The notes under the pieces are model-generated. The model saw only the letters and a list, made by a program, of their open reading frames with translations, was not told where the DNA came from and made no database searches. Below are positions 45,490 through 55,910 of a stretch of DNA of 64,000 nucleotides, in pieces (the first letter of the stretch is position 1; the number at the start of each line of letters is the position of its first letter). Made by a program: the position numbers and the translations under genes. The stretch lies in NCBI RefSeq assembly GCF_000513195.1, contig NZ_CBVI010000090.1, forward strand, positions 1 to 64,000, given 5' to 3'. Origin of the DNA: Bacteroides timonensis. Lineage in GTDB: Bacteria > Bacteroidota > Bacteroidia > Bacteroidales > Bacteroidaceae.

Positions 45490-48150
45490 TTATGAATAAG
45501 ACATAAATGCCAACCAGCCCACAAGCCACAGAGAAATAGCTGTATAAAAAGAGAATTCAAAGGCGCAATCTTTCAGATATCTGTTATATTGCGTCAATTC
45601 ACTGCCAATAGAAGATTCAAATTTCGTCTCCATATCTGTTCTGAAAGCAAAATACAAAGGTTCAACAACCTTCTCCTCAAAAGTAAGGTTTAACAAGTGA
45701 TTATACTTTTTCCGCTTGACAGGGAAAGTGAAATAACAGCTTTTTATCAGAAAATAAGTAGGAATAAGCAATATCCCTGCTAATAAGTAAGGCGCCTGAG
45801 GCAGAAATACTTCCAATATAAAATATACGGTATAATAAATCATTGCTCCCAAAAGAGAACCCATAACAATACTTCCAATCAAGGCTGCATTAGCCACAAA
45901 ATAAATCAGAATAATAAAAATGACGGATATCGTTACAATCGTTTCGACAGAACAAACGGGCAACGGATTCTCCGTAAACGGAAGCCCATACACGACTAAT
46001 GTAAATACAGAGATTAAAACAGGAATAATACAGAATATTGCCAGCAAAACAGGCACAGATGCAAGTATCCTGTTATACATACGTATATCCCGAAGGTTCG
46101 TATTCAAAAAATCCGTGGCAACACGAAAGCCAGAGACGGCCGCATCTTTACTATCTATTTTTTCGATGAATTCGAGGTATTTTACAGTTTCCTGCTCATA
46201 AGTAAATTTGGGAGAAAGATCCTTAAAAGGGTCTTCCTGAAAAAAGACAGTCAGCCAGTCCTTCAGATATCCGTTTTCCAGTTCATTCCTGAGTTCTTTC
46301 CAGGGAATAGCCTTCAAATCCTCCAGATCAGTTACATATTTATCGCTATCCTTGAAATAATAATAAGGCAAAGCTCCCAACCCTTTAATCATCTTGAAAG
46401 TAGCGATGATCCAGTTATAAGGTCCCGCTTTTCGAAGATTATCTTTAGATTCCAGTTCAAAACAGTAACTTATCCACTCAACCTTATCTTCATACACTTC
46501 CTTAGATTTCAGATAGAAATAAAGCCGCGAACCTTTCATACCCGAAAACATTCTGAGGATATTATCAACAGATTCGTGGTTCACATCATTCTCAGATGTA
46601 TCCTTATAAACCATCAACTGTTGATTGATGAATTGGGCTATTTGCGTATACGTGAAATAATAATCACTTGCGGTTTCATCCATTTGCAGGGTGAAGGAAA
46701 CTTTGGGATTTAAGTTATAAAGTACACCATAAGTCACGGCAGCATCGGATGTAGTGAAGCCTTCTAATTGAGTGCGTATCTTTTCTACTAATTCTTTATC
46801 ACGGGCAGAAAGCCAGATCAGGAATGATTCTTCTGCCAGGTCATTCCACGAATCAGAGCTCAGAATGTTATTAGAAACATAATAAAGAATTTCCCCCGGA
46901 GTATTACAGTGTCCCGAATTTCCCTTTTCATCGGTCAATTCATAAGGACGCGAAGGATCAAGGGTATAGATCAAACGCCACAAAGCTTCCCGTTGTCGCC
47001 CCTCCTCATTGAACAACGGCGTAACTTTATCTGTAAGCTGATTCAAGCCGCGAGCATTGAAAAAAAGAAAAAGGGAATCATTAGAATTCACCAATGCCGT
47101 CTGATAGGTATTAAAATTCTTAATAAGAGATTGGGCTATTCCCTCAACTGTAGTTTGCGGACGTCCATCAATATCATAATAGGGCATATCCAATACACTT
47201 TCTCCCTGGGCCCAACAACCAATTTCAGCAAAACCATAACGTTTTTCCGGCTGTGGTGCAGTCAATGCTCTTATCAATTGCAACGTATGTTCGGACAAGT
47301 CTGTTGGAAAAGGTAAATCCCCCGTACGTTTACGCTGCATCAATTCAAATTCTCTCTCTTTAAATTCTTTCTCCCCCATCCACAGGCAAAGTAACACCAT
47401 GCCAAGAGAGTAGAAATCACTCTTCGTATCAATCTCCACTCTGTTCTCACCGGGAACCGTATAATACATTTCAGGAGCTGCATAGATGCGAGTGCGTGCT
47501 TGGTCAGTACAGGCCACTCCATCCTGATCACATCTTACTGATATGCCAAAGTCTCCCAGCAACACTTGCTTTCGACTTTCATCGGCAAAAAAGAAGTTAC
47601 CCGGCTTAATGTCACGATGAATGAACCCATGCTTATGGCAGAAATCAATGGCAGCGGCTGCCTGTTTAGCTATTTCACAAAGCTTCCTTTCATTTCCCTT
47701 CAAGTTTATCTTATCCAGAGACCCGCCGCTACAATAGGTCATTATTTCATAATGCCTCAATTCATCGGAAACATGTGGATTATTCCACTGGCCGTGATCT
47801 ATAATATCTACCAATAAACCGGAATGTGGAGTTTGTCTGATAATTTCCAGAATATGGTGATTAGGGGGAGGTTCAATGCCAGCATAATAGAGCTTCAAGA
47901 CATATTTTTCACCCTTATTTTCCACCAAAAAGATCTGTGCTTCTCCCGTCCCTTCTGAAAGGATATCTATCACTTTGTAGTTCAGCCCACCAATTAAATA
48001 CTCCCTATCATGTTGACGGGTGATAATCTCAATATCTTTTTGCTGTTCGGCGCGCAGGGTTTTATCCGCACTATCTGCTGGGCGGAGAGTCATATTATGA
48101 TCCGCATCACCAGGACGCAATGTTTTATCAATATCTCCCAAGTCGCTCAT
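45490..48150 (-). CDS. membrane-bound eukaryote-like Ser/Thr protein kinase
   Basis: The 886-residue protein has a Hanks-type kinase domain near residues 50-320: VLKLYY Lys K86, catalytic HRDIKPGN (D180), DFG (D200) and AAPEMYY. All catalytic residues are present, so it should be active. The middle (320-680) is a long soluble region of unknown type. The C-terminus has about five hydrophobic segments (from about 690), which anchor it in the membrane with the kinase in the cytoplasm. The N-terminus carries three related motifs, DKTLRPG, NMTLRPAD and DKTLRAE (T10, T21, T31), which are candidate phosphorylation sites. It is convergent with HTCS2 and sits between that regulator and PUL 2. No phosphatase or FHA gene lies nearby. 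Confidence 0.88.
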   Translation of the reverse strand: MSDLGDIDKTLRPGDADHNMTLRPADSADKTLRAEQQKDIEIITRQHDREYLIGGLNYKVIDILSEGTGEAQIFLVENKGEKYVLKLYYAGIEPPPNHHILEIIRQTPHSGLLVDIIDHGQWNNPHVSDELRHYEIMTYCSGGSLDKINLKGNERKLCEIAKQAAAAIDFCHKHGFIHRDIKPGNFFFADESRKQVLLGDFGISVRCDQDGVACTDQARTRIYAAPEMYYTVPGENRVEIDTKSDFYSLGMVLLCLWMGEKEFKEREFELMQRKRTGDLPFPTDLSEHTLQLIRALTAPQPEKRYGFAEIGCWAQGESVLDMPYYDIDGRPQTTVEGIAQSLIKNFNTYQTALVNSNDSLFLFFNARGLNQLTDKVTPLFNEEGRQREALWRLIYTLDPSRPYELTDEKGNSGHCNTPGEILYYVSNNILSSDSWNDLAEESFLIWLSARDKELVEKIRTQLEGFTTSDAAVTYGVLYNLNPKVSFTLQMDETASDYYFTYTQIAQFINQQLMVYKDTSENDVNHESVDNILRMFSGMKGSRLYFYLKSKEVYEDKVEWISYCFELESKDNLRKAGPYNWIIATFKMIKGLGALPYYYFKDSDKYVTDLEDLKAIPWKELRNELENGYLKDWLTVFFQEDPFKDLSPKFTYEQETVKYLEFIEKIDSKDAAVSGFRVATDFLNTNLRDIRMYNRILASVPVLLAIFCIIPVLISVFTLVVYGLPFTENPLPVCSVETIVTISVIFIILIYFVANAALIGSIVMGSLLGAMIYYTVYFILEVFLPQAPYLLAGILLIPTYFLIKSCYFTFPVKRKKYNHLLNLTFEEKVVEPLYFAFRTDMETKFESSIGSELTQYNRYLKDCAFEFSFYTAISLWLVGWLAFMSYS

Positions 48151-48430
48151 AGTCCTATATAAATTACAGATTTTAAACTTCCAAAGATATCATTTATTCA
48201 TGGAATACGATGAATACATATAAAAAAACGCACGGATTCTCATAAAATAAGTGTCTTTTTGACGCAGTTAAGGTATACAAATAACGCATTCCCCGCTCTG
48301 TACCCCTTTCTGCCTCATTTGAGTACTCTTCCCAGTTCTTTTCTATATTTATTTGCACCGGCCTTAAAGACGGTAAATCAGCAATAAGGACAAAAAGTTT
48401 CAGTGACCAATCCTTTAAATAATAATATAT

Positions 48431-49774
48431 ATGAAAGACAAATTTCTTAAATCAATCCAAAGAAAGAGCTGGCTGTTGCTGGCCTTGTTCTTCATCAGCA
48501 GTTGTAGCAATGAAGACATCGTGAAACATCCCGTCATCACCAACAAGTATGATCCCTCAAAGCCTCAGGCACTGACCGGCTTTATCCCGGAAAAAGGTGG
48601 AATAGGTGACAAAATCATTGTTCAGGGAAACTTCGGTACAGACCTGTCCAAGATGAAAGTGATCTTTGCCGATACCAAAGAGGCTAACATCATATCAAGT
48701 GACGGAACTTCTATTTACTGTACCATACCTAAACAACCAGGCGGTAATAATTCTGTTAAAGTCGTTGTAGACGATAAAGAGCTTACCATCGACAAGACAT
48801 TTGCCTACACGCAGGCACAGAAAGTTTCTACAGTTTGCGGAACCTACAATAAAAGAGGAGATACCGATGGAAACATCTACGATGCACTATTCAATAATGT
48901 ATTTGCTGTCGGTATAGTGGCAGGAGATAACATTGTAGCAGTAGAGTCGGACAAGCAACGGGTACGCCTGATTTCTGAGAGCGAAAACCTGGTTACAACC
49001 CTGATAAGCGGATTCAAAGCAGGTAAACCTGCAATCAATAAAACCCGTGATAAAATGTATTTTATTGATGTCAAATCAGCTAAAGTATATATCCTGCGCC
49101 GTGAAAATAGCTGGCAGCCGGAGCTATTGCGCGAAGGTATCACCGAATTATCCGCTAACAGTGGTGAAACCTGGTCCTGCGTTATTGACGATGAAGAAAA
49201 ATACCTCTATACAAGAAATCACCTAGGCATCTTCGTACGTATCAATCTGACAGAAAAAGATGATAGCGGACAGTACAAAGTAGAAAAACTCCTTGAACAC
49301 CGCTGGGACTTTGAAGCTTGGGTTTCCGACCATTGTAGCTATCTGGCTTATAGCCGTGTAGAAGATTGCTTCTATTTTGCAGAGGACAGGACACATGCCG
49401 TATACCGGATTAAACAGAACGCCAATGGCACATGGTCGGACGAAAGATATGCCGGAAACGGCTGGCCTAACCAAACCAATACGGAAGGTTATCGGGAAGA
49501 CATACAGTTTGCCTGGCCAAATGGAGTAACTGTTGACAATGAAGGCAACATATATGTAGTAAACGCAGGCGGACAATCCATCCGAAAGATATCCTACCCG
49601 GACGGCTACGTAACAATCGCTGCCGGCGGCACCATGTCGGGCGAAACAGAAACAGACGGACTCCCACTGGAATGTACATTCCTATATCCCAAAGATATAG
49701 CTATGGATTCTGAAGAAAACTTCTATATAGCCGGAGGTGCAGGATTGAATGTGCGTAAACTCGCTATAGAATAA
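48431..49774 (+). CDS. IPT/TIG and NHL-repeat surface lipoprotein (putative glycan-binding)
   Basis: A 447-residue lipoprotein (Cys25 in FFISSCSNED) that begins the PUL 2 structural genes. Residues about 45-130 form an IPT/TIG immunoglobulin-like domain (LTGFIPEKGGIGDKIIVQG). The rest is an NHL-type beta-propeller (GVTVDNEGNIYVVNAGGQSI; DIAMDSEENFYIAGGAGL). Such proteins next to SusC/SusD often act as surface glycan-binding proteins. It precedes SusC by 34 bases. A weak promoter-like AT stretch near 48344 lies upstream; the 280-base gap 48151-48430 shows no repeat. Confidence 0.85.
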   Translation: MKDKFLKSIQRKSWLLLALFFISSCSNEDIVKHPVITNKYDPSKPQALTGFIPEKGGIGDKIIVQGNFGTDLSKMKVIFADTKEANIISSDGTSIYCTIPKQPGGNNSVKVVVDDKELTIDKTFAYTQAQKVSTVCGTYNKRGDTDGNIYDALFNNVFAVGIVAGDNIVAVESDKQRVRLISESENLVTTLISGFKAGKPAINKTRDKMYFIDVKSAKVYILRRENSWQPELLREGITELSANSGETWSCVIDDEEKYLYTRNHLGIFVRINLTEKDDSGQYKVEKLLEHRWDFEAWVSDHCSYLAYSRVEDCFYFAEDRTHAVYRIKQNANGTWSDERYAGNGWPNQTNTEGYREDIQFAWPNGVTVDNEGNIYVVNAGGQSIRKISYPDGYVTIAAGGTMSGETETDGLPLECTFLYPKDIAMDSEENFYIAGGAGLNVRKLAIE

Positions 49775-49808
49775 ACCCCTTCCCGTAAATCAATAAATAA
49801 ACTAATAT

Positions 49809-52800
49809 ATGAAAAATAGATTTTTCCTTATACTTTCATTCCTATTGCTTGCAAGTGTGCTTCCACTTGCCGCACAGAATGGTTTCACCGTATCCGGTAT
49901 TGTAATGACGGAGCAAGGTGAAGAATTACCCGGTGTTACGATTCAATATAAAAACAATCCTTCCAAAGGAGCTATCACGGATGTTGATGGTAATTTCCGC
50001 ATAGACAATGTTCCCGCCAATACAGTATTGGTGTTTACCTACATAGGTTATGCACCCCAGGAACTGGTGGTAAACGGAAATAAAACCAAGCAAAAGATTG
50101 CACTGAAAGAAATTGTAAATGAGACCGATGAGGTAGTGATTGTAGGTCGGGGTACTCAACGTAAAATCTCGGTAGTAGGTGCGGTAACTAATGTAAAGGC
50201 ATCTGATTTACAAGTTCCTTCATCCTCGGTAACAAACATGTTGGGAGGTCGTGTACCGGGCATCATTGCCGTAACCCGAAGCGGTGAGCCTGGCAATGAC
50301 TTTTCTGAATTCTGGATTCGTGGTATCAGTACTTTCGGTGCAGGTGCATCCGCTTTAGTGTTGATTGACGGTGTGGAAGGCGACCTGAATATACTTGATC
50401 CTGCCGATATTGAAAGCTTCACCATCCTGAAAGATGCTTCCTCTACAGCAGTATATGGTGTACGCGGCGCCAACGGTGTGGTACTCGTTACAACAAAGCG
50501 CGGTAAATCGGGTAAACTGAATATCAGTGTGAAAAGTAATGTCGGGCTTTCCTATTCTGCACGCAATCCCGAATATGTGGACGGATATACATACGCACAA
50601 CTGGCCAACGAAGCCTCCGTTGTACGAGGTGGACGTCCTGTATATAGTAATGCCGAGTTAAACCTGATAGAAACAGGACTGGACCCGGATTTATATCCCA
50701 ATGTAAACTGGCGCGATGTCATGCTGAAAGATTATGTATGGAACAATCAGCATCACATCAGTATCAATGGTGGTGGAACGAATGCACGTTACTACATGAG
50801 TGTGGGCCTCCAACACAAGGATGCTATCTATAAGCAAGATAAAGGAATTAAAAACTATGATAATAGTGTAGGTTATAATAAATACAATTTCCGCGCAAAT
50901 ATCGATGCTAACCTAACCAAAAGTACTATTATTGAGCTGGGCTTATCAACAGAGATTGTAACCAACTCTTTCCCCGGATATGCCAATGATACGAAAGCCT
51001 TGTGGCAAACACAAGCCAACCTGACCCCTGTGACCGTTCCGGTACTTTATTCGGATGGTTCGCTTCCAGCCTACGGTGCCAGTGCTGACCAACAGAACCC
51101 ATATATCTTACTAAACTATACAGGTTATAAGAAGAGAAATGAAACGACAAGCAGTATCCGCCTACGCCTTGAACAAGATTTTGACCAATGGATAAAAGGT
51201 CTGAAGGCGGAAGCCACCATGTCTATCAATAATTACTCAGCCTTAACGCAGTCTCAAACAAAAACTCCGGCACTCTACTATGCACAAGGAAGAAATAAAG
51301 ACGGCTCCTTAAATCTGATAGAAAAAGTAGCCAAAACAGATGATAAATACGAGTCTACCAATCTGTCTACACGGAAAATCTATTTTGACGCCCGTGTTAA
51401 CTATAACCGCCTGTTCAATAATGATCATCGCGTAACCGGATTAGCCGATTTTTATATGGAAGACTTCATTACCGGTGAAGCGCAAACACTTATCGCATCT
51501 ATCCCAAAACGGTATACAGGTTTGGCTGGGCGTGCAACCTACTCTTACAAAGATACCTATTTCCTGGAAGGCAACATCGGCTATACCGGTTCAGAAGCAT
51601 TTGAGAAAGGACAGAAGTTCGGCGTATTCCCAGCCATCTCAGCAGGTTGGGTACCTACACAATATGAATGGGTGCAGAAGAACTTGTCTTTTATCAATTT
51701 CTTCAAGATCAGAGCTTCATATGGTATCGTAGGTAACGACCGACTTGGTAACGACACACGTTTTCCGTTCCTTTCCACCATGACCGAAGGTAGTGGAACC
51801 GGCATCTGGGGAAGTGGCAAGAATATAGCAGAAAGCCAGGAGGCTTCCCAAAACTTACGCTGGGAAAAAGCAAAGAAATTCGATATAGGTATTGACGGAC
51901 AACTCTTTAATAGTAGTGTGGAATTTACAGTCGATTTTTTTAGTGAACGTCGTACTGGAATTTTCCAGCAACGTGCAAGTATTCCCGATGAAATGGGATT
52001 GGCTACGTTGCCTTGGGCAAACGTAGGCGAAATGAAAAGTTGGGGAGCGGATGGTAACATCTCATACACTTACCGGTTCAAAAATGATATGAGCCTGACA
52101 GGACGCGCCAACTTCACTTACTCTAACAATAAACTGCTTGAATACGAACAAAGCGGAATTAAATATCCCTACCAAGCATGGAAAGGAACACCTTGGGGAA
52201 CTCAACGCGGATTAGTTGCCCTAGGACTATTCAAAGACCAGGCAGATATCGATTCAAGCCCCAAACAAACCTTCGTAACCAATGTAATGCCGGGTGATAT
52301 CAAATACAAAGATATCAATGGCGATGGTAAAATTGACAGTTACGATGAAGTACCCATCTGCTATTCCAAAGTTCCACGTCTGCAATACGGTTTCGGTCTG
52401 GAATTTCATTGGAAAAGACTGACTGTAAGTGCTCTGCTTGAAGGAGTAGGCCAAGTGAACTTTCTGTATGGAGGCAGTGGTTTTCACCCTTTCAACGGTG
52501 GACAAACAGGAAACGTACTCGGTATTGTAGCAGATGCCGGCAATCGCTGGACACCGGCTTCTTATTCCGGAACCAAAGACACAGAGAATCCGAATGCCCG
52601 TTTTCCGCGTCTCACTTACGGAGAAAACAAAAACAATAATCAGGCATCCACATTCTGGATTGCAGACGGATCTTATGTACGCTTGAAGAATGTACAGATT
52701 ATGTATGACATCACTCTGCCATGCTTCAAGAAGATCGGCTTGCAAGGTTGCCAGATCAGCTTGATCGGTGATAACCTTCACTGCTGGGACAAAATCAAAC

Positions 52801-52886
52801 TATGGGATCCGGCACAAGCATCCGACAACGGTGCGGTATACCCGCTACAACGTGTATTTACCATACAGGCAAATCTTCAGTTCTAA
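49809..52886 (+). CDS. SusC-like TonB-dependent outer-membrane receptor
   Basis: This 1025-residue importer has a signal peptide (residues 1-23, LPLAAQ), a CarboxypepD_reg domain (VSGIVMTEQGEELPGVTIQY; DVDGNFRI), the plug (DEVVIVGRGTQRKISVVGA; DIESFTILKDASSTAVYGVR) and the beta barrel with the terminal aromatic QRVFTIQANLQF. Length is standard. It forms the PUL 2 transport complex with the SusD gene, which starts 14 bases later. Confidence 0.95.
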   Translation: MKNRFFLILSFLLLASVLPLAAQNGFTVSGIVMTEQGEELPGVTIQYKNNPSKGAITDVDGNFRIDNVPANTVLVFTYIGYAPQELVVNGNKTKQKIALKEIVNETDEVVIVGRGTQRKISVVGAVTNVKASDLQVPSSSVTNMLGGRVPGIIAVTRSGEPGNDFSEFWIRGISTFGAGASALVLIDGVEGDLNILDPADIESFTILKDASSTAVYGVRGANGVVLVTTKRGKSGKLNISVKSNVGLSYSARNPEYVDGYTYAQLANEASVVRGGRPVYSNAELNLIETGLDPDLYPNVNWRDVMLKDYVWNNQHHISINGGGTNARYYMSVGLQHKDAIYKQDKGIKNYDNSVGYNKYNFRANIDANLTKSTIIELGLSTEIVTNSFPGYANDTKALWQTQANLTPVTVPVLYSDGSLPAYGASADQQNPYILLNYTGYKKRNETTSSIRLRLEQDFDQWIKGLKAEATMSINNYSALTQSQTKTPALYYAQGRNKDGSLNLIEKVAKTDDKYESTNLSTRKIYFDARVNYNRLFNNDHRVTGLADFYMEDFITGEAQTLIASIPKRYTGLAGRATYSYKDTYFLEGNIGYTGSEAFEKGQKFGVFPAISAGWVPTQYEWVQKNLSFINFFKIRASYGIVGNDRLGNDTRFPFLSTMTEGSGTGIWGSGKNIAESQEASQNLRWEKAKKFDIGIDGQLFNSSVEFTVDFFSERRTGIFQQRASIPDEMGLATLPWANVGEMKSWGADGNISYTYRFKNDMSLTGRANFTYSNNKLLEYEQSGIKYPYQAWKGTPWGTQRGLVALGLFKDQADIDSSPKQTFVTNVMPGDIKYKDINGDGKIDSYDEVPICYSKVPRLQYGFGLEFHWKRLTVSALLEGVGQVNFLYGGSGFHPFNGGQTGNVLGIVADAGNRWTPASYSGTKDTENPNARFPRLTYGENKNNNQASTFWIADGSYVRLKNVQIMYDITLPCFKKIGLQGCQISLIGDNLHCWDKIKLWDPAQASDNGAVYPLQRVFTIQANLQF

Positions 52887-52900
52887 ACCTAAAAAACGAT

Positions 52901-54913
52901 ATGATTATGAATACCAAATATACATTTAAAGCTCTTCTTTGTGGCATATCCATTTGGGCAGGGATGAGTCTCGGATTAACCTCATGCGAGTCTTATCTGG
53001 ATGTGGATTCTTACTTCTACGACCAGACAAATATTGATTCAATCTTTCAAAGTAAAGTTCGCGTCAATGAATACATTAACGGCATTGCCACCATACTACC
53101 GGATGAAAGTAAACTGTTCACCTCCTCTTATTTCCCGTTCGGCATGGGTTCTGACGAATGCTTCGCATCATGGGCGGACGATTATGGAAAAAATGAAAAA
53201 GACCCTTACAGACATGCCGCAATGGCTCTGTTGCTGGGAGATGAAACTCCCCAAAGCGCGAACTATAATAACTGGGGAAGCTTTTATAAAGGTATCCGCA
53301 AAGCCAACATCGTGTTGACCCGCATCAGCGAATGCAAAGACTTGTCGGATATGGAACGCCGTGACTATACAGGACGCACTTACTTCTTACGCGGATATTT
53401 CTATTTCAGTTTGCTGCGCCAATACGGACCGGTGCCTATCGTTCCCGACAAGCCTTTCGATGCCGATACCCCATCCGACGAAGCCTCTATCGAACGAAGC
53501 ACGTACGATGAGTGCATAGACTACATCTGTAGTGATATGGAAAAGGCTGCGGAGTTCCTTCCGGATTCTCGTACACAACAATTCCAGTATATTGCAAGCA
53601 AAGGTGCAGCATTAGCGGTAATCTCTCGCTTACGCCTTTATGCGGCAAGCCCATGGTATAACGGAAATACCCGCTATGCGGACTGGAAAACAGCCGATGG
53701 GCGGAATTTCATTTCTCAAAACAATGATAACTCTAAATGGGGTGTAGCCGCTGTAGCTGCCAAACGAATCATTGATATGGGAAAATACGCACTCTATACA
53801 ACTGCCCGTACAGAAAGAACACAGGAACTCCCGTCCAATATTTCACAGGCTGGTTTCCCTGATGGAGCCGGTAATATCGATCCTTACGCATCTTACAAGA
53901 ACCTGTTCGATGGTTCTGTGAATGCAGAGTTAGTTCCGGAATATATTTATTATTGCAATGCCATAGTGAAAGAGAACTCTCCTCAATGGCTGGCGACGCC
54001 TACCGCTCTGGGAGGTGCCAACGGTATAAATCTCTGTATGGATTTGATTGATTCCTACAAAATGATAGATGGATATGACATTCACCATTCCAGCGCAAAC
54101 TATCCTTACCCTGATGCTTCTCATGCAGGTGATCCGATAGATATTGCTTACAGAGTATCTGACGGCTATACCGTGAATGGCAATGTAGCCAAAGTAGATG
54201 CCTACCGTGAACCTCGCTTTTACGCAACCATAGGATATAATCATTGTATCTGGCCTGGAACTTCTTATGTAGGCAATGACCCGGTAACAAATGTGGAAGT
54301 GACTTATTACTCTGATGGTAATGCAGGCCCCCTTCCCGAATATCCGGACAACTACAACCGTACAGGCTATACCCTCCGCAAATACATCAATCAGGAAGAT
54401 AACATGAAAGGCTCCAGTCGTGCCAAAACATTTGCTGTATTCCGTTATGCGGAAATCCTCCTCAACTATGTAGAAGCTTTAAATGAATTGGAAGGAAGTT
54501 ATACGGATGAAGCCACAGGTATCACCGTGGCCCGCAATACAGAAGAAATAAAGAAATATTTCAATATGATACGTTATCGTGCCGGTATGCCGGGCATTAC
54601 CGATGCCGAACTGAACAGCAGAGATGACATGCGTGAAGCCATCAAGCTGGAACGTAAAGTGGAGTTTGCCCTCGAAGGACTTCGCTATCACGATTTACGC
54701 CGTTGGGGCGATGCGGACGCAGCTTATAATACAAAGATTATCGGTTGGAACACCAAAGCCAGAGTAAACAACCGTACCGGATTCTACACCCGTACAATAT
54801 GGGATTCAGAGAGAATACAGAAGCGTGTATTTACACAGAAGATGTACTTCTTCCCCATCCCACAGACAACGTTGGATCATAATGCAAAACTGGTTCAGAA
54901 TCCAGGCTGGTAA
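52901..54913 (+). CDS. SusD/RagB-like surface glycan-binding lipoprotein
   Basis: The 670-residue lipoprotein (lipobox LGLTSCESYL, Cys29) is the SusD partner of the preceding SusC. It has the SusD signature helices (TGRTYFLRGYFYFSLLRQYGPV; FAVFRYAEILLNYVEALNEL) and the C-terminal RLKRKVEF-type region (IKLERKVEFALEGLRYHDLRRWGDA). The start at 52901 was chosen because it follows the SusC stop and begins the signal peptide; 52907 is an alternative, and an open frame from 52802 runs through SusC and was rejected. It is longer than the average SusD by about 100 residues. Confidence 0.94.
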   Translation: MIMNTKYTFKALLCGISIWAGMSLGLTSCESYLDVDSYFYDQTNIDSIFQSKVRVNEYINGIATILPDESKLFTSSYFPFGMGSDECFASWADDYGKNEKDPYRHAAMALLLGDETPQSANYNNWGSFYKGIRKANIVLTRISECKDLSDMERRDYTGRTYFLRGYFYFSLLRQYGPVPIVPDKPFDADTPSDEASIERSTYDECIDYICSDMEKAAEFLPDSRTQQFQYIASKGAALAVISRLRLYAASPWYNGNTRYADWKTADGRNFISQNNDNSKWGVAAVAAKRIIDMGKYALYTTARTERTQELPSNISQAGFPDGAGNIDPYASYKNLFDGSVNAELVPEYIYYCNAIVKENSPQWLATPTALGGANGINLCMDLIDSYKMIDGYDIHHSSANYPYPDASHAGDPIDIAYRVSDGYTVNGNVAKVDAYREPRFYATIGYNHCIWPGTSYVGNDPVTNVEVTYYSDGNAGPLPEYPDNYNRTGYTLRKYINQEDNMKGSSRAKTFAVFRYAEILLNYVEALNELEGSYTDEATGITVARNTEEIKKYFNMIRYRAGMPGITDAELNSRDDMREAIKLERKVEFALEGLRYHDLRRWGDADAAYNTKIIGWNTKARVNNRTGFYTRTIWDSERIQKRVFTQKMYFFPIPQTTLDHNAKLVQNPGW

Positions 54914-54936
54914 TTAACTTCAATATTAAGACAATT

Positions 54937-55773
54937 ATGAAAAAGCATATTTTATTTTCATTAGCGATAGGTTCACTCTTTATGCTCACCGGATGTGAGA
55001 ACACCAATGTTTGGGAAGAGGAACAGTATATAAAACAAGCCTATCTGGTAGGTATCGGAGAAGAAGGAGCATTAGTGACCCGCAACGTCAACTATGCGGA
55101 CGAAAGTGCAGAAACTTTCGTATCGGTAGGCACTAGCGGCTCATTGAATCCGGATGGGGACATTCACTGTACATTGATTGAAGATCCCTCAGGCATCACT
55201 TCTTACAATCAAAAATATAAATCGAGTACGGAAATCCAATATCAGGCACTTCCTACGGCTAATTACAACATATCTTCAATGAATGCAGTGATCCGTGCCG
55301 GAGAATCCTATACCCGCATACCTGTCGCCATCCACCCGGAAGGATTACATTGTGACTCCTTATACGCCCTTCCGCTGAAAATGGAATCTTGCAAGGAGTA
55401 TCCCGTTGCACAAGCTGAAACAGTGGTTCTGTTCGCTATAAAGACCTACAACAACTACTCGGGATACTACAATTACATCGGTACCAACAACGGAGCTTCC
55501 TTTAGTTTGATTCGTAATGCCGTTGCCGTAAACAAGAATACAATTCGTATTTATTATACAGGTACTGAGGAACTGGCAAGAGCGAAAGATACCGGACTCA
55601 CCATTACAGTGAACGAAGATAACACACTCAGCCTTGCCGGATGGAAGAACCTGAATGTTACGGAGGGAAGCGGAAGCTACGATCCTCAAAACAAAACATT
55701 CAGCTTTACATGCAAGGTGAATGGAAATGAAGTGGAAGCCTACTTAATATCGGCAACGGCAAGCGAAGAATAA
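54937..55773 (+). CDS. DUF1735/DUF4361-type PUL surface lipoprotein
   Basis: A 278-residue lipoprotein (Cys20 in LFMLTGCENT). The N-terminal half resembles the DUF1735 (BT_3987-like) domain with VGTSGSLNPDGDIHC and YQALPTANYNISSMNAVIRAGE, followed by a DUF4361-like C-terminal beta domain (YSGYYNYIGTNN; FTCKVNGNEVEAYLI). Proteins of this plan usually act as extra surface glycan-binding proteins in PULs. It follows SusD by 23 bases and precedes a palindromic repeat and the GH30 gene. Confidence 0.8.
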   Translation: MKKHILFSLAIGSLFMLTGCENTNVWEEEQYIKQAYLVGIGEEGALVTRNVNYADESAETFVSVGTSGSLNPDGDIHCTLIEDPSGITSYNQKYKSSTEIQYQALPTANYNISSMNAVIRAGESYTRIPVAIHPEGLHCDSLYALPLKMESCKEYPVAQAETVVLFAIKTYNNYSGYYNYIGTNNGASFSLIRNAVAVNKNTIRIYYTGTEELARAKDTGLTITVNEDNTLSLAGWKNLNVTEGSGSYDPQNKTFSFTCKVNGNEVEAYLISATASEE

Positions 55774-55801
55774 TCGTAGCCGGAAAGGATATATTAAAAA
55801 C

Positions 55802-55880
55802 CACCACAGATTATACAGATAAAAACAGATACTTGCTCTTCAATATAAACAATCTGTGAGTATCAGTGTAATCCGTGGTG
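55802..55880. repeat. degenerate copy of a dispersed CACCACAGATTA palindromic repeat
   Basis: CACCACAGATTATAC (55802-55816) and the inverted GTGTAATCCGTGGTG (55866-55880) form imperfect outer arms with two mismatches. It is related to the perfect palindrome at 59686-59784, which shares the outer arm sequence. It lies between two cotranscribed PUL genes. Confidence 0.65.
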
Positions 55881-55910
55881 AATTATTAATTACATAAACG
55901 AACTATTATC

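Noticed and set aside
52802-52900. A longer SusD reading frame starting inside the SusC gene
   Set aside because: The extension overlaps the SusC C-terminus and lies before the signal peptide; the ATG at 52901 gives a normal lipoprotein start.
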